This document shows positions 9,697 to 18,827 of a DNA stretch of 64,000 nt, one piece after another. Each line of letters begins with the position of its first letter. Positions within the stretch are counted from its first letter, which is position 1. Source of the stretch: Granulosicoccus sp045110475 (GTDB lineage: Bacteria; Pseudomonadota; Gammaproteobacteria; Granulosicoccales; Granulosicoccaceae); the NCBI GenBank assembly GCA_045110475.1, contig JBGCGC010000082.1, positions 12,230 to 76,229 on the forward strand. Direction: 5' to 3'. The notes under the pieces were generated by a model. That model was not told the DNA's origin. It ran no database searches and saw nothing but the letters and a program-made list of their open reading frames with translations. Made by a program: the position numbers and the translations under genes.

Positions 9697-11841
9697 CTAA
9701 CCCTTCTGCCACGGAATATCATTAAAATGACAGGCGCTGCTGTGAACGCGCTGTTTGTAGCCACTATGCTGGACAATAGGAACATCAAGCAAGGCAGGTG
9801 ACTGGTCCTCACATCGTTTCTGACGCTCATCACTAAGCTGCTCTTTCCTGGGGCAACGGGTATGAAAACGACAGCCTGAAGGTGGGTTTGCAGGCCCGGG
9901 TAACTCGCCAGATGCCACAAGGCGACGTCGTTGTCGTTCTATATCCGGATCGGGAATGGGCACAGCCGACAGCAAGCATCGAGTATAGGGATGAGTGGGA
10001 TTCTGATACACCGAATGTACATCACCAGTTTCCACTATCGTCCCCAGATACATGACTGCCACACGATCAGCGATATGTCTGACAAGTGCCAGATCATGGG
10101 CTACAAATAAATACGACAAACCCAAGGACATCTTCAAGTCCTGTAGCAGATTGACAATGCCTGCGCGAATGGACACATCCAGTGCAGACACAGGCTCGTC
10201 CAGAATCAACAACTTGGGTTCCAGCGCCAAGGCCCGCGCAATACACACGCGTTGGCATTGCCCACCCGACAGTTGCTGAGGAAACCGTTCAAGATGATGA
10301 CTGTCAAGGCCAACCAGGGATATCAGTTCGTTGACGCGAGAAAAAACGGCCTTTGCAGAATAGCCAAACACGCCCAATGGTTCGGCGATAAGATCGAATA
10401 CAGGCATGCGTGGATCCAGTGAAGACATGGGATCCTGAAACACGATTTGCATTTTTTGACGAGCTGACAAACGGCTGGCTCGTGTACTGATATCACGCAC
10501 ATCAACACCGAACAACTTGATGCTGCCAGCGGTCGGCGCTTTTATATCCAGTATGCTTAACGTGGTCGTGCTTTTACCGCACCCTGATTCACCCACCAAT
10601 CCCAGTGTTTCGCCCTCACGAAGGTATAGATCAACTCCGTCTACCGCATGCACCGTACCCACCCGTCGTCGAAAAACAGCACCTTCCAGCAATGGGAAAT
10701 GTTGTTTGACCGCGTTCATTTCCAACACCTTGACAGCTTGCGGGGGCTCATGAACGCAGGCAGGCTCGATGCGGGCGGGATGTGTTTGAAACAAATCGGC
10801 ATGTGTCAGCGTCTGCGTCTCAATGACATGATGACGTAAACAGGCCACCAAATGATCAGCGCTGCCTGCTTGCACCAATGCTGGCTCTCTCTCCAGACAG
10901 GCCTCTGCAGCTAATGGGCAGCGCGGTGAAAACGTACATCCTTCAGGAAGTTTGTGCAACGATGGCGGGCTGCCCTCGATGGCGCTCAAACGTTTAACCC
11001 TTGCGTCTTCGTGTCCGGGCAGTGAGCCCAACAAGCCCATGGTGTACGGCATTCTTGATTCGTAAAACAAGGATCGTGTATCGCCCTGCTCCACCGACTT
11101 GCCTGCATACATCACCAATGCCTTGTCAGCAACACGAGCAACAACACCCAGATCATGCGTTATCAGAAGCAATGCTGCCTGAGTTTCCCGACAAGCTCTT
11201 TGCAATACCTCAAGCACCTGCGCCTGAATCGTGACATCAAGAGCTGTGGTGGGTTCATCAGCAATGATGACGCCGGGATTGTTGGCAATCGCCATGGCAA
11301 TGAGAACGCGCTGCCGCATACCGCCAGAAAACTCGTGAGGGTAAGCCTTGATACGTTGGTGCGAATCGGGGATACCGACAAGCTGCAGGAGTTCAATGGC
11401 ACGTTCTCGCGCAACAGAATCTGAACAGCTCTTGTGAATCTGGATGGATTCAATCAACTGTTCACCCACATTATATACTGGCGTCATTGCCGACAAGGGG
11501 TCCTGAAAAACCATGGCGATGGACTTGCCCCTTAATCGTGACATCGACTCATCGTCAAGACCGATAAGTTGCTTGCCATTTAACCGCACTGAACCCTCAA
11601 CACGGGCGTTGGGAGGCTGCAAGCCCATAATGGCCATGGCGGTTGCTGACTTACCCGAACCGGACTCACCGACAATGGCCAGAGTTTCACCAGCTGCAAG
11701 AGAAAAATTTAATCCACGAACAGCATGCAAGGGCCCCGATTCACTGCTAAAGCGGACATGCAGATCTTGCACTTCCAGTACCGATGTCATCGCCAGTGCT
11801 CCACCGCCTGCCATTTTACTGCTCTGAGCCACCTTGATCAC
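9697..11841 (-). CDS. Dual-domain Opp/Dpp-type ABC transporter ATPase (DppD-DppF fusion)
   Basis: One 714-residue protein carries both nucleotide-binding domains. NBD1 has Walker A GESGSGKSA (about residues 58-66), signature FSGGMRQR and Walker B IIADEPTTALD. NBD2 has GESGCGKSTTT, LSGGQCQRV and LILDEPVSALD. Each half ends in the oligopeptide-transporter C-terminal motif with a CxFxxRCP-type cysteine cluster (GCTFSPRCPLA; GCRFHTRCPRK). The GTG start at 11841 overlaps the upstream permease stop by four bases; a second GTG at 11832, better spaced from GGGAG, is an alternative. Fusion of the two ATPases is known in the GsiA-like group. It energises the importer from the cytoplasmic side. Confidence 0.93.
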   Translation of the reverse strand: MIKVAQSSKMAGGGALAMTSVLEVQDLHVRFSSESGPLHAVRGLNFSLAAGETLAIVGESGSGKSATAMAIMGLQPPNARVEGSVRLNGKQLIGLDDESMSRLRGKSIAMVFQDPLSAMTPVYNVGEQLIESIQIHKSCSDSVARERAIELLQLVGIPDSHQRIKAYPHEFSGGMRQRVLIAMAIANNPGVIIADEPTTALDVTIQAQVLEVLQRACRETQAALLLITHDLGVVARVADKALVMYAGKSVEQGDTRSLFYESRMPYTMGLLGSLPGHEDARVKRLSAIEGSPPSLHKLPEGCTFSPRCPLAAEACLEREPALVQAGSADHLVACLRHHVIETQTLTHADLFQTHPARIEPACVHEPPQAVKVLEMNAVKQHFPLLEGAVFRRRVGTVHAVDGVDLYLREGETLGLVGESGCGKSTTTLSILDIKAPTAGSIKLFGVDVRDISTRASRLSARQKMQIVFQDPMSSLDPRMPVFDLIAEPLGVFGYSAKAVFSRVNELISLVGLDSHHLERFPQQLSGGQCQRVCIARALALEPKLLILDEPVSALDVSIRAGIVNLLQDLKMSLGLSYLFVAHDLALVRHIADRVAVMYLGTIVETGDVHSVYQNPTHPYTRCLLSAVPIPDPDIERQRRRLVASGELPGPANPPSGCRFHTRCPRKEQLSDERQKRCEDQSPALLDVPIVQHSGYKQRVHSSACHFNDIPWQKG

Positions 11842-12770
11842 TCCCTTTTGGAAGAGGCCGAGCCGGGATCAAAGGCATCACGCAGACCGTCACCCACCGC
11901 GTTAACCGAGAGAATCAACAACACAATAACAATCGCTGGACCAGCGAACAGCCATGGAAAGCTGCTTAACTGACGAGCACCATCGCCGAGCAGGGTACCC
12001 AACGAGGTATCGGGAGGCTGCACACCAAATCCGAAATAAGCAAGACTTGTCTCTGCCAGAATTGCGCCGCTGACATTCAAGGTTGCATCGATAATCAGAA
12101 GCGATGCGATATTGGGCAGAATATGCCTGAGTATTATCCTGGGCCCTGACAAACCCATATATCGCGCGGCAACAACGTAGTCACGTTGGCGTACTGATTG
12201 AGTAAGACTACGCACTACCCTGGCCGACAGCATCCAGCCAAACAGTGTCAGCAGTAGTACCAGTAAGAGCCAGGATGAACCACCACCCGGTGAATTGCTC
12301 GCCACAAGGGCTATGAGAAGAAATGCCGGTATCACCAGTAGCAGATCGATTATCCATAGGGCAAAGCGTTCTATCCACCCACCATAGTAGGCCGCAAACG
12401 CCCCAACAAGCGCAGCAATGCCAGTTGACAAGACGGCAACGATAAGCCCTATCACAAGAGACTTGCGTAAGCCATGTAGCGTCAGTGCCCACATGTCACG
12501 ACCTGATTGCGTCGTACCAAGCGGGTGCTCCAGGCTGGGCGGTTGCAGATAGGCCCGTCGATCAACATCGTCGTAATTCCAGGGCGACAACCATGGTCCG
12601 ATAATCGCCACAATGACAAGTAGCGTTATGATCGACAAGCCAACAACCGCTGTCTTGTTGCGTAGAAATCGTTTCAACAGCAAGCGGCTGTGCTTTTGCC
12701 GATACATGTCGACTTGTGCGTCAGAGTTACCGATGCGATTTGCTGTCGATGTGCCCTGCACGTCAGCCAT
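11838..12770 (-). CDS. Opp/Dpp-type ABC transporter permease, DppC-like
   Basis: Inner-membrane permease of about 310 residues. I chose the ATG at 12770, which overlaps the stop of the upstream permease in ATGGCTGA; the longer frame back to 12998 runs through the neighbouring gene and has no membrane-protein character. The N-terminal OppC-like segment RLLLKRFLRNKTAVVGL leads into TM1. The EAA loop is YVVAARYMGLSGPRIILRHI. About six helices are visible. It should pair with the DppB-like permease. Confidence 0.9.
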   Translation of the reverse strand: MADVQGTSTANRIGNSDAQVDMYRQKHSRLLLKRFLRNKTAVVGLSIITLLVIVAIIGPWLSPWNYDDVDRRAYLQPPSLEHPLGTTQSGRDMWALTLHGLRKSLVIGLIVAVLSTGIAALVGAFAAYYGGWIERFALWIIDLLLVIPAFLLIALVASNSPGGGSSWLLLVLLLTLFGWMLSARVVRSLTQSVRQRDYVVAARYMGLSGPRIILRHILPNIASLLIIDATLNVSGAILAETSLAYFGFGVQPPDTSLGTLLGDGARQLSSFPWLFAGPAIVIVLLILSVNAVGDGLRDAFDPGSASSKRE

Positions 12771-13764
12771 GCTGGTTGCCACTGCCAAGACGCACACGGG
12801 GATCGAGCCACGCGAGCAGGAAGTCTGCCAGCAAGGCACCCAACAGGACGCAAAGTCCGCCAAACGCCGCCGTGGCGACTGCACCGTGTACGTCCTGTCC
12901 CTGGATTGTCTTGACGCCATAGTCACCCATACCGTGAAATGAAAAAATGATTTCCATGAACGCGGCACCGACAAACAAGGTGGCGATACTAAACGCAAAA
13001 TAGGTACAGGTAGGAATTAGTGACACACGCAAGGCATGCTTCAACACTGCCCGGGAACGTCTAAGCCCTTTTGCCCTGGCCGTACGCACGAAATTGGAAT
13101 TCAGGGAATCGAGCATAACGTTTCTCTGGATTCGGCTGAAAAAAGCCGCCCCTAAAATAGTTAATGCAAGTGTTGGCAGCAACAGATGCTGGAGTCTGTC
13201 AAGCACACCGGCACCAAACCAGTCACCATGGGCACCGGTTTCTCCGACGAATTCAAAAAAGCGCGTGCCTGTCACGGTATTCACCCACGTTGCCAGTACC
13301 TGTAGCACACTGGCTATGACGAATGATGGTACTGATAAACCCAGTAAGGCGAGAAACGTAAAAGTGCGATCCGGCCATTGGTATTGCCGAGTGGCAGTCC
13401 ATGTGCCGATAAGAACCCCTAGCGCTGCGCCAAGCAAAGAACCCAGAGTGATCAAACGGACGCTGACCCAGATTCGCCGTTCGATTTCCTCACCGACAGA
13501 CCCACCGCGTGGCGACTGTCCCCAGTTCCAGTCGAAGACGATGCCTTTGGACCAAATGAGCCAGCGATCGAACAAGGGTACCTGATCGCTAAGGTTACGC
13601 GAGCGCAGGTTATTTTCTATGGAGACAGGATCGATTGGCGGGTTGGACACCTCGTATAACGATCTTGGATTCAGTTGAGTGGCAGCCAGAATCCAGCTCA
13701 AATTAGTGGCTACTATCAACAGGATGAAGTAATTCAGCAAACGTTTGAGGAGATAGGAACCCAC
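12763..13764 (-). CDS. Opp/Dpp-type ABC transporter permease, DppB-like
   Basis: A 333-residue permease, first gene of the importer operon on the minus strand. MGSYLLKRLLNYFILLIVATN starts a typical DppB N-terminal helix, and the EAA loop is FVRTARAKGLRRSRAVLKHA. A long periplasmic loop after TM1 (LNPRSLYEVSNPPIDPVS...VPLFDRW) resembles actinobacterial oligopeptide permeases more than enterobacterial DppB. The C-terminal DVHGAVATAAFGG...LDPRVR adds to that impression. Only 83 bases separate the start from the thioesterase gene on the same strand, so read-through from that gene is possible. Confidence 0.9.
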   Translation of the reverse strand: MGSYLLKRLLNYFILLIVATNLSWILAATQLNPRSLYEVSNPPIDPVSIENNLRSRNLSDQVPLFDRWLIWSKGIVFDWNWGQSPRGGSVGEEIERRIWVSVRLITLGSLLGAALGVLIGTWTATRQYQWPDRTFTFLALLGLSVPSFVIASVLQVLATWVNTVTGTRFFEFVGETGAHGDWFGAGVLDRLQHLLLPTLALTILGAAFFSRIQRNVMLDSLNSNFVRTARAKGLRRSRAVLKHALRVSLIPTCTYFAFSIATLFVGAAFMEIIFSFHGMGDYGVKTIQGQDVHGAVATAAFGGLCVLLGALLADFLLAWLDPRVRLGSGNQHG

Positions 13765-13847
13765 CAGTTACGAAGGCAATCGTCTGCGATATTTTCGCGG
13801 GTTTTTATCGTAGCATGAAATATCAGCCACCACCCGTCACCTCAATT

Positions 13848-14279
13848 TTATGATTCCTCGTCGAATAACGTACCCTTGATCGTGCGCGACACTCCGCGAA
13901 AAAGCGCAATGCTCTCACCGATTTGATTAGTCACAACGACATCCGTGATGCCATTGCGGCCAGTCAGACTCACTTGCCTTGCCGTCGCGTTCAAGGTGTC
14001 GCCAATCTTTGCAGGCGCCAGATAACTGATCGAATTGTGTTGTGCAACGGTGGACCGGTTTCGACTGTTACAAGCAAAGGCAAAGGCGCTGTCTGCAAGT
14101 GCAAACGTTACCCCTCCATGGCAAATGCCCAGACCATTGGCATGATGCGGCTCAATGATCAGACGCAGGATGGCGAAGTCTTCATCGACCTCCATAATCT
14201 CCATGCCGAACCATTTACTGGCACTGTCATCGTCCCACATAGCCTGAGCTGATCGCTCGGCGCGAGTTTTCGGTGTCAT
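13848..14279 (-). CDS. PaaI-like hotdog-fold acyl-CoA thioesterase
   Basis: Small cytoplasmic thioesterase of the PaaI subgroup, about 143 residues. It shows the hotdog signature GICHGGVTFALADSAFAFACN, with the HGG motif and the catalytic acidic residue in ALAD, and SYLAPAKIGDTLNA later. Members hydrolyse phenylacetyl-CoA intermediates or related acyl-CoAs, often as rescue enzymes. No other phenylacetate genes are in the window, so the substrate is open. I prefer the ATG at 14279 (MTPKTRAERSA) because family members start near there; an ATG at 14303 is also in frame. Neither has a clear Shine-Dalgarno sequence. Confidence 0.8.
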   Translation of the reverse strand: MTPKTRAERSAQAMWDDDSASKWFGMEIMEVDEDFAILRLIIEPHHANGLGICHGGVTFALADSAFAFACNSRNRSTVAQHNSISYLAPAKIGDTLNATARQVSLTGRNGITDVVVTNQIGESIALFRGVSRTIKGTLFDEES

Positions 14280-14649
14280 CAATACCAATCTGTAGAGGCA
14301 CATCAGTGCAGAGGCGTTTTTTAGCTTAAGTTAGTGATACAGGATCACTGAAAAACACAGGCTGGCTTTCAGATTCGCACATTGTCGTATGCACTTCAAC
14401 AAGGTTGGGCAGATAACCCGGGCTGTCACTAGCCTGATTAGCCCTCAGCCGCGTTCGGATAGCGCCCAAGTAACGCTCTGCACACTACAATTCATACACG
14501 TTTTGAGGCCGACTACAGGTTCTTCTGCGCAAGACAGAAAAACGGATTGGCGGCGCCTTGATTCGGATGCAACACCGGCGTCGCTTCTCCCTCATGAGAA
14601 ACAGTACACCCCTTACGACCACACGGTAGTTAACCGCATCGAGGTGTTT
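14280..14649. other. Gap between thioesterase and glgC
   Basis: This stretch of 370 bases holds no supported gene. An open frame runs through 14389-14649 in phase with glgC, but its translation lacks conservation or composition typical of a protein, and the GAGGTG ribosome-binding site at 14641 points to the start at 14650. I see no hairpin or repeat here. Divergent promoters for the thioesterase and glgC must lie in it. Confidence 0.6.
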
Positions 14650-16056
14650 ATGAATCAACAGTGTCAAAATCCCTTTTCAAACCGAACGAGCACCACCACC
14701 CGTTCCTCATCCGGAGTCTCACGAAAACGATCACAAACCAGTCCTGGTGAGTTGGTGAGCCAAAACAGACGGACGGATGATCTGAACGACACCGTAGCGT
14801 TAGTTTTGGCGGGTGGGCGCGGAATGCGGCTGCGTCCGCTGACACAACAACGTTGCAAACCGGCCGTGCCCTTTGGCGGGAACTGTCGGATAATTGATTT
14901 CACATTGTCCAATTGCATCAATTCAGGAATCCGGCGCATAGGCGTTCTGACTCAATATGAGCAGCATTCGCTGATCAGGCATTTGCAGACGGGCTGGAAT
15001 TTTCTGCAACGTGAGCACAATGAGTTCATCGATATCATGCCCGCACAACAACGCTACGGCGACAACTGGTATCAAGGCACTGCCGATGCCATTACCCAGA
15101 ATCTTGAGTGGCTGAAAGCTCAGTTACCCAAGCACACGCTGATTCTTGCCGGCGATCATATCTACAAGGCAGATTACCGACGAATGATTCAGCACCATGT
15201 TGCCAATAAGGCAGATGTCACTATCGCCTGCTGTGAGGTGCCAGCCAGCGATTCAGACCAGTTCGGCATTGTCAGCCTGGATGATTTCCAGCGGATCGTG
15301 CGCTTCGCCGAAAAGCCTGCCTATATCCCCGGCATACACGGCCGACCAACGATGGCACAGGCATCAATGGGTATATATCTGTTCGATACAGCAGTGTTAC
15401 TCGATTGTCTAGCGAAGGACCAGCATAACCCCCAATCCAGCCATGATTTTGGAACAGACATTATTCCCTCCCTCATCAATACCCATCGTGTGATTGCACA
15501 TGAATTCGATCAGGCGCAAAGCGAAGCTTACTGGCGTGATGTAGGCACACTGGATGCCTACTATGACGCCAATATGCAACTGCTTGACCCCGTTCCATCG
15601 CTAGAGCTCAATAATCGGGACTGGCCGATACATACCCGCCTCAGGTGTACATCACCTGCGCAATTTGCTGTTGATTCAACGGGGCACAAGGGTCAGGCAA
15701 CCGATAGCATTGTGGGTGCCGGCTGCGTCCTGCGAGGATCACGGGTAAGACACTGTGTGATTTTTTCTGATGTGCAGATTCATGCACAATCCCACCTTGA
15801 AAACTCGCTGGTACTTCCCGGTGCCACGATTGGCAAGCGTTGCCGTATCAGAAACACCATCATTGACTCCCGCGCCTGTATCCCTGACGATACAGACATA
15901 GGCTACGACCTTCACGATGACGCCAGGCTTTACAGCGTCAGCGACAAAGGCATCGTGGTAGTTGCCGCAGGCGACGAAATTACGCCCGCACCCGAACCCG
16001 CACCCGTTTGCCCAGCCCCTTCGCAAGCGAACACTCGACAGATACTGGTTGACTAA
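14650..16056 (+). CDS. glgC: Glucose-1-phosphate adenylyltransferase
   Basis: Makes ADP-glucose from glucose-1-phosphate and ATP, the committed step of bacterial glycogen synthesis. The start at ATG 14650 has GAGGTG three bases away. The nucleotidyltransferase motif LAGGRGMRLRPLT begins near residue 53, followed by CKPAVPFGGNCRIIDF, DNWYQGTADAITQN, AGDHIYKADY and FAEKP, all classic for GlgC. The C-terminal left-handed beta-helix is present (SIVGAGCVLRGSRV...SLVLPGATIG). At 468 residues it is longer than usual, with about 48 polar N-terminal residues (Ser/Thr/Arg-rich) and a Pro/Ala-rich tail. No glgA, glgB or glgP is nearby. Confidence 0.95.
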   Translation: MNQQCQNPFSNRTSTTTRSSSGVSRKRSQTSPGELVSQNRRTDDLNDTVALVLAGGRGMRLRPLTQQRCKPAVPFGGNCRIIDFTLSNCINSGIRRIGVLTQYEQHSLIRHLQTGWNFLQREHNEFIDIMPAQQRYGDNWYQGTADAITQNLEWLKAQLPKHTLILAGDHIYKADYRRMIQHHVANKADVTIACCEVPASDSDQFGIVSLDDFQRIVRFAEKPAYIPGIHGRPTMAQASMGIYLFDTAVLLDCLAKDQHNPQSSHDFGTDIIPSLINTHRVIAHEFDQAQSEAYWRDVGTLDAYYDANMQLLDPVPSLELNNRDWPIHTRLRCTSPAQFAVDSTGHKGQATDSIVGAGCVLRGSRVRHCVIFSDVQIHAQSHLENSLVLPGATIGKRCRIRNTIIDSRACIPDDTDIGYDLHDDARLYSVSDKGIVVVAAGDEITPAPEPAPVCPAPSQANTRQILVD

Positions 16057-16148
16057 ATCCTCCGTTCCGGTTTGCGGTGACGGATCGTGCAAAAGTGTAT
16101 GATGGTTGCCGCAACCGCAATAGCAGCGAATTCTGGCAAGCGGACAAA

Positions 16149-16174
16149 CAACGTTTACTGGCGCAGTAATGTTG
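16149..16174. promoter_or_regulatory. Imperfect palindrome upstream of the LuxR-type regulator
   Basis: CAACGTTTACTG and CAGTAATGTTG form an imperfect inverted repeat around GCG, followed at once by TACAAT, a good -10 match. It lies about 85 bases upstream of the response-regulator start. It could be an operator or merely a hairpin; no experiment-like evidence is in the sequence. Confidence 0.25.
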
Positions 16175-16258
16175 TACAATCTCGTGCGTTAACAGACGAT
16201 ATCGACCCGACTTCTGACCAAAGTCTCTATTCTGCCAACCACGCTTGCCCACAGACAC

Positions 16259-16915
16259 ATGAACATTCTGATAATCGACGATCACGCCTTGTTTCGCGAA
16301 GGCTTGATATTGTTGCTTAGTGGCTTGTCCGGTGAACTCGTCTTCGATGAAGCAAACGGTGTTGGACAACTCAACCCCGAAACTGTGAACAAGGCAGATC
16401 TTATCTTGCTGGATTTAACAACGTCGGACAGCTCTGGCGTTGGCTCATTATCAACTATCAGAGCAATGGAACCAGCAGGATCAATCGTTGTTATTTCCGG
16501 AGAGAACAACCCGGAAGTGATACGCCATTGTATCGATCACGGTGCAGCTGGCTTTATTCCCAAGAGTTCACTTCCCCCGGTGTTGATTGCCGCACTAAAG
16601 CTCATTCTGGCAGGCGGTATCTACCTTCCGCCGGAATGTTTTGTCGGTGGGGAAGCAGAAAAAAAAGAATCAGTCAGCGGTGTCGAAGCACTGACGCGGC
16701 GGCAATGTCACGCCCTGCTACTAGCAGCCCGGGGACAAGCCAACAAATCGATCGCCCGGGAAATGAATATCTCGGAAGGTACGGTCAAACTGCATTTGTC
16801 GGCAGCCTACCGCGCTCTAGGTGTGAGCAACCGGACAGAGGCTGTATTTCTATTGTCGGAGTCGAGCTTGACCGATGCCGATCTACCGGTAAGCTCTGAC
16901 GGCAAGGTTGTCTGA
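16259..16915 (+). CDS. LuxR/NarL-family response regulator
   Basis: A 218-residue two-component regulator. The receiver domain (about residues 1-118) has acidic residues Asp7-Asp8, phospho-acceptor Asp52 in LILLDL, and Lys102 in FIPKSS. The C-terminal LuxR-type helix-turn-helix (about 148-205) reads LTRRQCHALLLAARG...ISEGTVKLHLSAAYRALGVSNRTEA. It is followed after 38 bases by a hybrid histidine kinase on the same strand, so the two probably form a signalling pair. The target genes are unknown; the adjacent epimerase remnant is one possible former target. Confidence 0.9.
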   Translation: MNILIIDDHALFREGLILLLSGLSGELVFDEANGVGQLNPETVNKADLILLDLTTSDSSGVGSLSTIRAMEPAGSIVVISGENNPEVIRHCIDHGAAGFIPKSSLPPVLIAALKLILAGGIYLPPECFVGGEAEKKESVSGVEALTRRQCHALLLAARGQANKSIAREMNISEGTVKLHLSAAYRALGVSNRTEAVFLLSESSLTDADLPVSSDGKVV

Positions 16916-16953
16916 ACCGTCTGCTGGCAACGCAACAACATCGAAATTGCACA

Positions 16954-18702
16954 TTGACTAGCCTGCCAGAAAACATCAATGAAATCCGGAGCCGGGCGTT
17001 GCTCTCGGCACTTCACCGTCGTGCGCTGCGCGACGGAATACCCATGGTTATCGTCACATTGGCCGTGGGAATTCTGGCATACGACGGAACAAACTCGACA
17101 CTTGTGCTGGCTTATGTCGTTTGCGGTCTTATCGTGCAAGGTATTCGGTACTACTCCATCCCGCGTCTCGACAGACCCGCTGAGCCGGGAACAAAAGAGC
17201 GTGTGGACTACGCAGTAGCATTGGCCTTTATGGGTGGATCAATTCAGGCATCATCGATCATGTTCTTTTCATCGCTCGATGATGCATCGCGTTCAATTTA
17301 TACCATGATCATATTTGGCGTGTGCACAGGCCATACCGTCGGCTCACATGGCCACCTGCCTACATTTCTTGCATTCGCCGGACCGCAACTGCTGGCGGTT
17401 GCGGTAGGGTGGATTTACTTCCCACTTGAAGGCATTTCAAATTGGGAACATGCCAACGTCATTCTCATCGGGGTTCTCGGCGTTTTCCTTTATTTCTCTT
17501 CCAGAGATGTTTTCCGGGCATTCGAAAGCCATTGCATATTAACTGAACAACTGCAGACTGCGCTCGAATCAGAAACCAACGCCAATGCCGCGAAAACTCG
17601 TTTTCTTGCGTCAGCCAGTCACGACCTTAGACAACCCTTGCACACCATGTCCATGCTGAGTGCCGCCTTGACGCTAAGGCCACTCGACAGCGAAAGCGCG
17701 TCAATCGCGAATAGAATCAGCAACGCAATGGGTGAACTTGCAACCGAGCTTGATTCATTGCTTGACATATCCAAGATGGATGCCGGAGCCACGCGAATAA
17801 GCCTGAGTCAATTCCCTGTCAACCCGCTCATAGAGCGTCTTGTCCGTGACTACGAACCCGATGCCATTGCCAAGAATCTGGACCTATCAGGAGAGTTTCT
17901 TTCTAATTCACTCGTCGAAACTGACCGGGTGCTGCTGGATCGTACCATTAGAAATCTTGTCGACAACGCGGTTAAGTACACCGACAAAGGCTCGATTGTT
18001 GTCAAGGTATTCGAGCATGATGCCAACTGTGTAATTCAGATTGAGGACACGGGAGTCGGTATCCCGGAAGCCGATCAGAAGCGTGTGTACGAAGAGTTCT
18101 ATCAAATCCATAATCCTGAACGCGATCGTAAAAATGGATTGGGGCTAGGCTTATCTATTGTTAGCAGAATAGTAAACTTGCTGGACGGTAAACTGCAATT
18201 GGTCTCCACACCTGGTGTGGGCTCTACATTCAGTCTTAGCATTCCGGGAACTGTCCGCGCACAATCCGTCGAGCCCCATCCACATAAGGACATCAAGGCT
18301 GAGGTGACAGCCAAGTCCCATCAAAACACGTTCGAAGGTATCCACACGCTGATAGTCGAAGACAATCGTGAAGTGCGCCAAAGCATGAAAACACTGCTGG
18401 AGGCTGCCGGCGGCCGTGTAAGTGAAGCAATCAGCACGTGCCAGGCAATCATGGTCGCTAAGAGCGATATGCCTGATATTCTGCTTCTCGACATACGACT
18501 ACCCGCAGGCGATTCCGGATACCACACGATTACCCAAATGCGCAGTCTTGTTCCCGGGCTTCCGGTGATCATCATCAGCGGTGAGCTGATTTCCAATGAC
18601 GCTGAGTTTGTTGAAATCGACAACTGTGAATATTTCGTCAAACCTGTCAACATGGCGAAACTTTTCAGACAGATGCACCAGATGCTCAAATCTGCTAGCT
18701 GA
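16954..18702 (+). CDS. Hybrid histidine kinase with N-terminal membrane domain and C-terminal receiver
   Basis: A 582-residue sensor. Residues about 28-185 hold around six hydrophobic helices with little periplasmic sequence, so sensing is likely within the membrane. The HisKA phospho-acceptor is His223 in SASHDLRQPLH. HATPase motifs follow: NAVKYTD (N box), DTGVGIPEADQ and NGLGLGLSIV. A receiver domain occupies about 455-580 (VEDNREVRQ, DILLLDIRLP, Lys in YFVKPVN). The start is taken as TTG at 16954; the ATG at 17044 would cut into the first helix. It probably signals to the LuxR-type regulator just upstream. Confidence 0.88.
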   Translation: MTSLPENINEIRSRALLSALHRRALRDGIPMVIVTLAVGILAYDGTNSTLVLAYVVCGLIVQGIRYYSIPRLDRPAEPGTKERVDYAVALAFMGGSIQASSIMFFSSLDDASRSIYTMIIFGVCTGHTVGSHGHLPTFLAFAGPQLLAVAVGWIYFPLEGISNWEHANVILIGVLGVFLYFSSRDVFRAFESHCILTEQLQTALESETNANAAKTRFLASASHDLRQPLHTMSMLSAALTLRPLDSESASIANRISNAMGELATELDSLLDISKMDAGATRISLSQFPVNPLIERLVRDYEPDAIAKNLDLSGEFLSNSLVETDRVLLDRTIRNLVDNAVKYTDKGSIVVKVFEHDANCVIQIEDTGVGIPEADQKRVYEEFYQIHNPERDRKNGLGLGLSIVSRIVNLLDGKLQLVSTPGVGSTFSLSIPGTVRAQSVEPHPHKDIKAEVTAKSHQNTFEGIHTLIVEDNREVRQSMKTLLEAAGGRVSEAISTCQAIMVAKSDMPDILLLDIRLPAGDSGYHTITQMRSLVPGLPVIIISGELISNDAEFVEIDNCEYFVKPVNMAKLFRQMHQMLKSAS

Positions 18703-18827
18703 CGAGCACACTTGCTGGCAGAATCCGTTAAGGGTTACCGAAGACACTGACGTTTTTCGGGCCTTGTTTGTACCAACGCGAGCAATCGACCCGACAAACC
18801 TCTATCCGCACAGCTAAGGAGATTTCC

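Noticed and set aside
12771..12998. A 76-residue extension of the DppC-like permease
   Set aside because: It lies wholly inside the upstream permease gene in another frame and has composition unlike a permease N-terminus; ATGGCTGA at 12763-12770 is a typical coupled start.
14389..14649. An 87-residue in-frame N-terminal extension of GlgC
   Set aside because: It has no conserved character, and a GAGGTG ribosome-binding site directly precedes the ATG at 14650.
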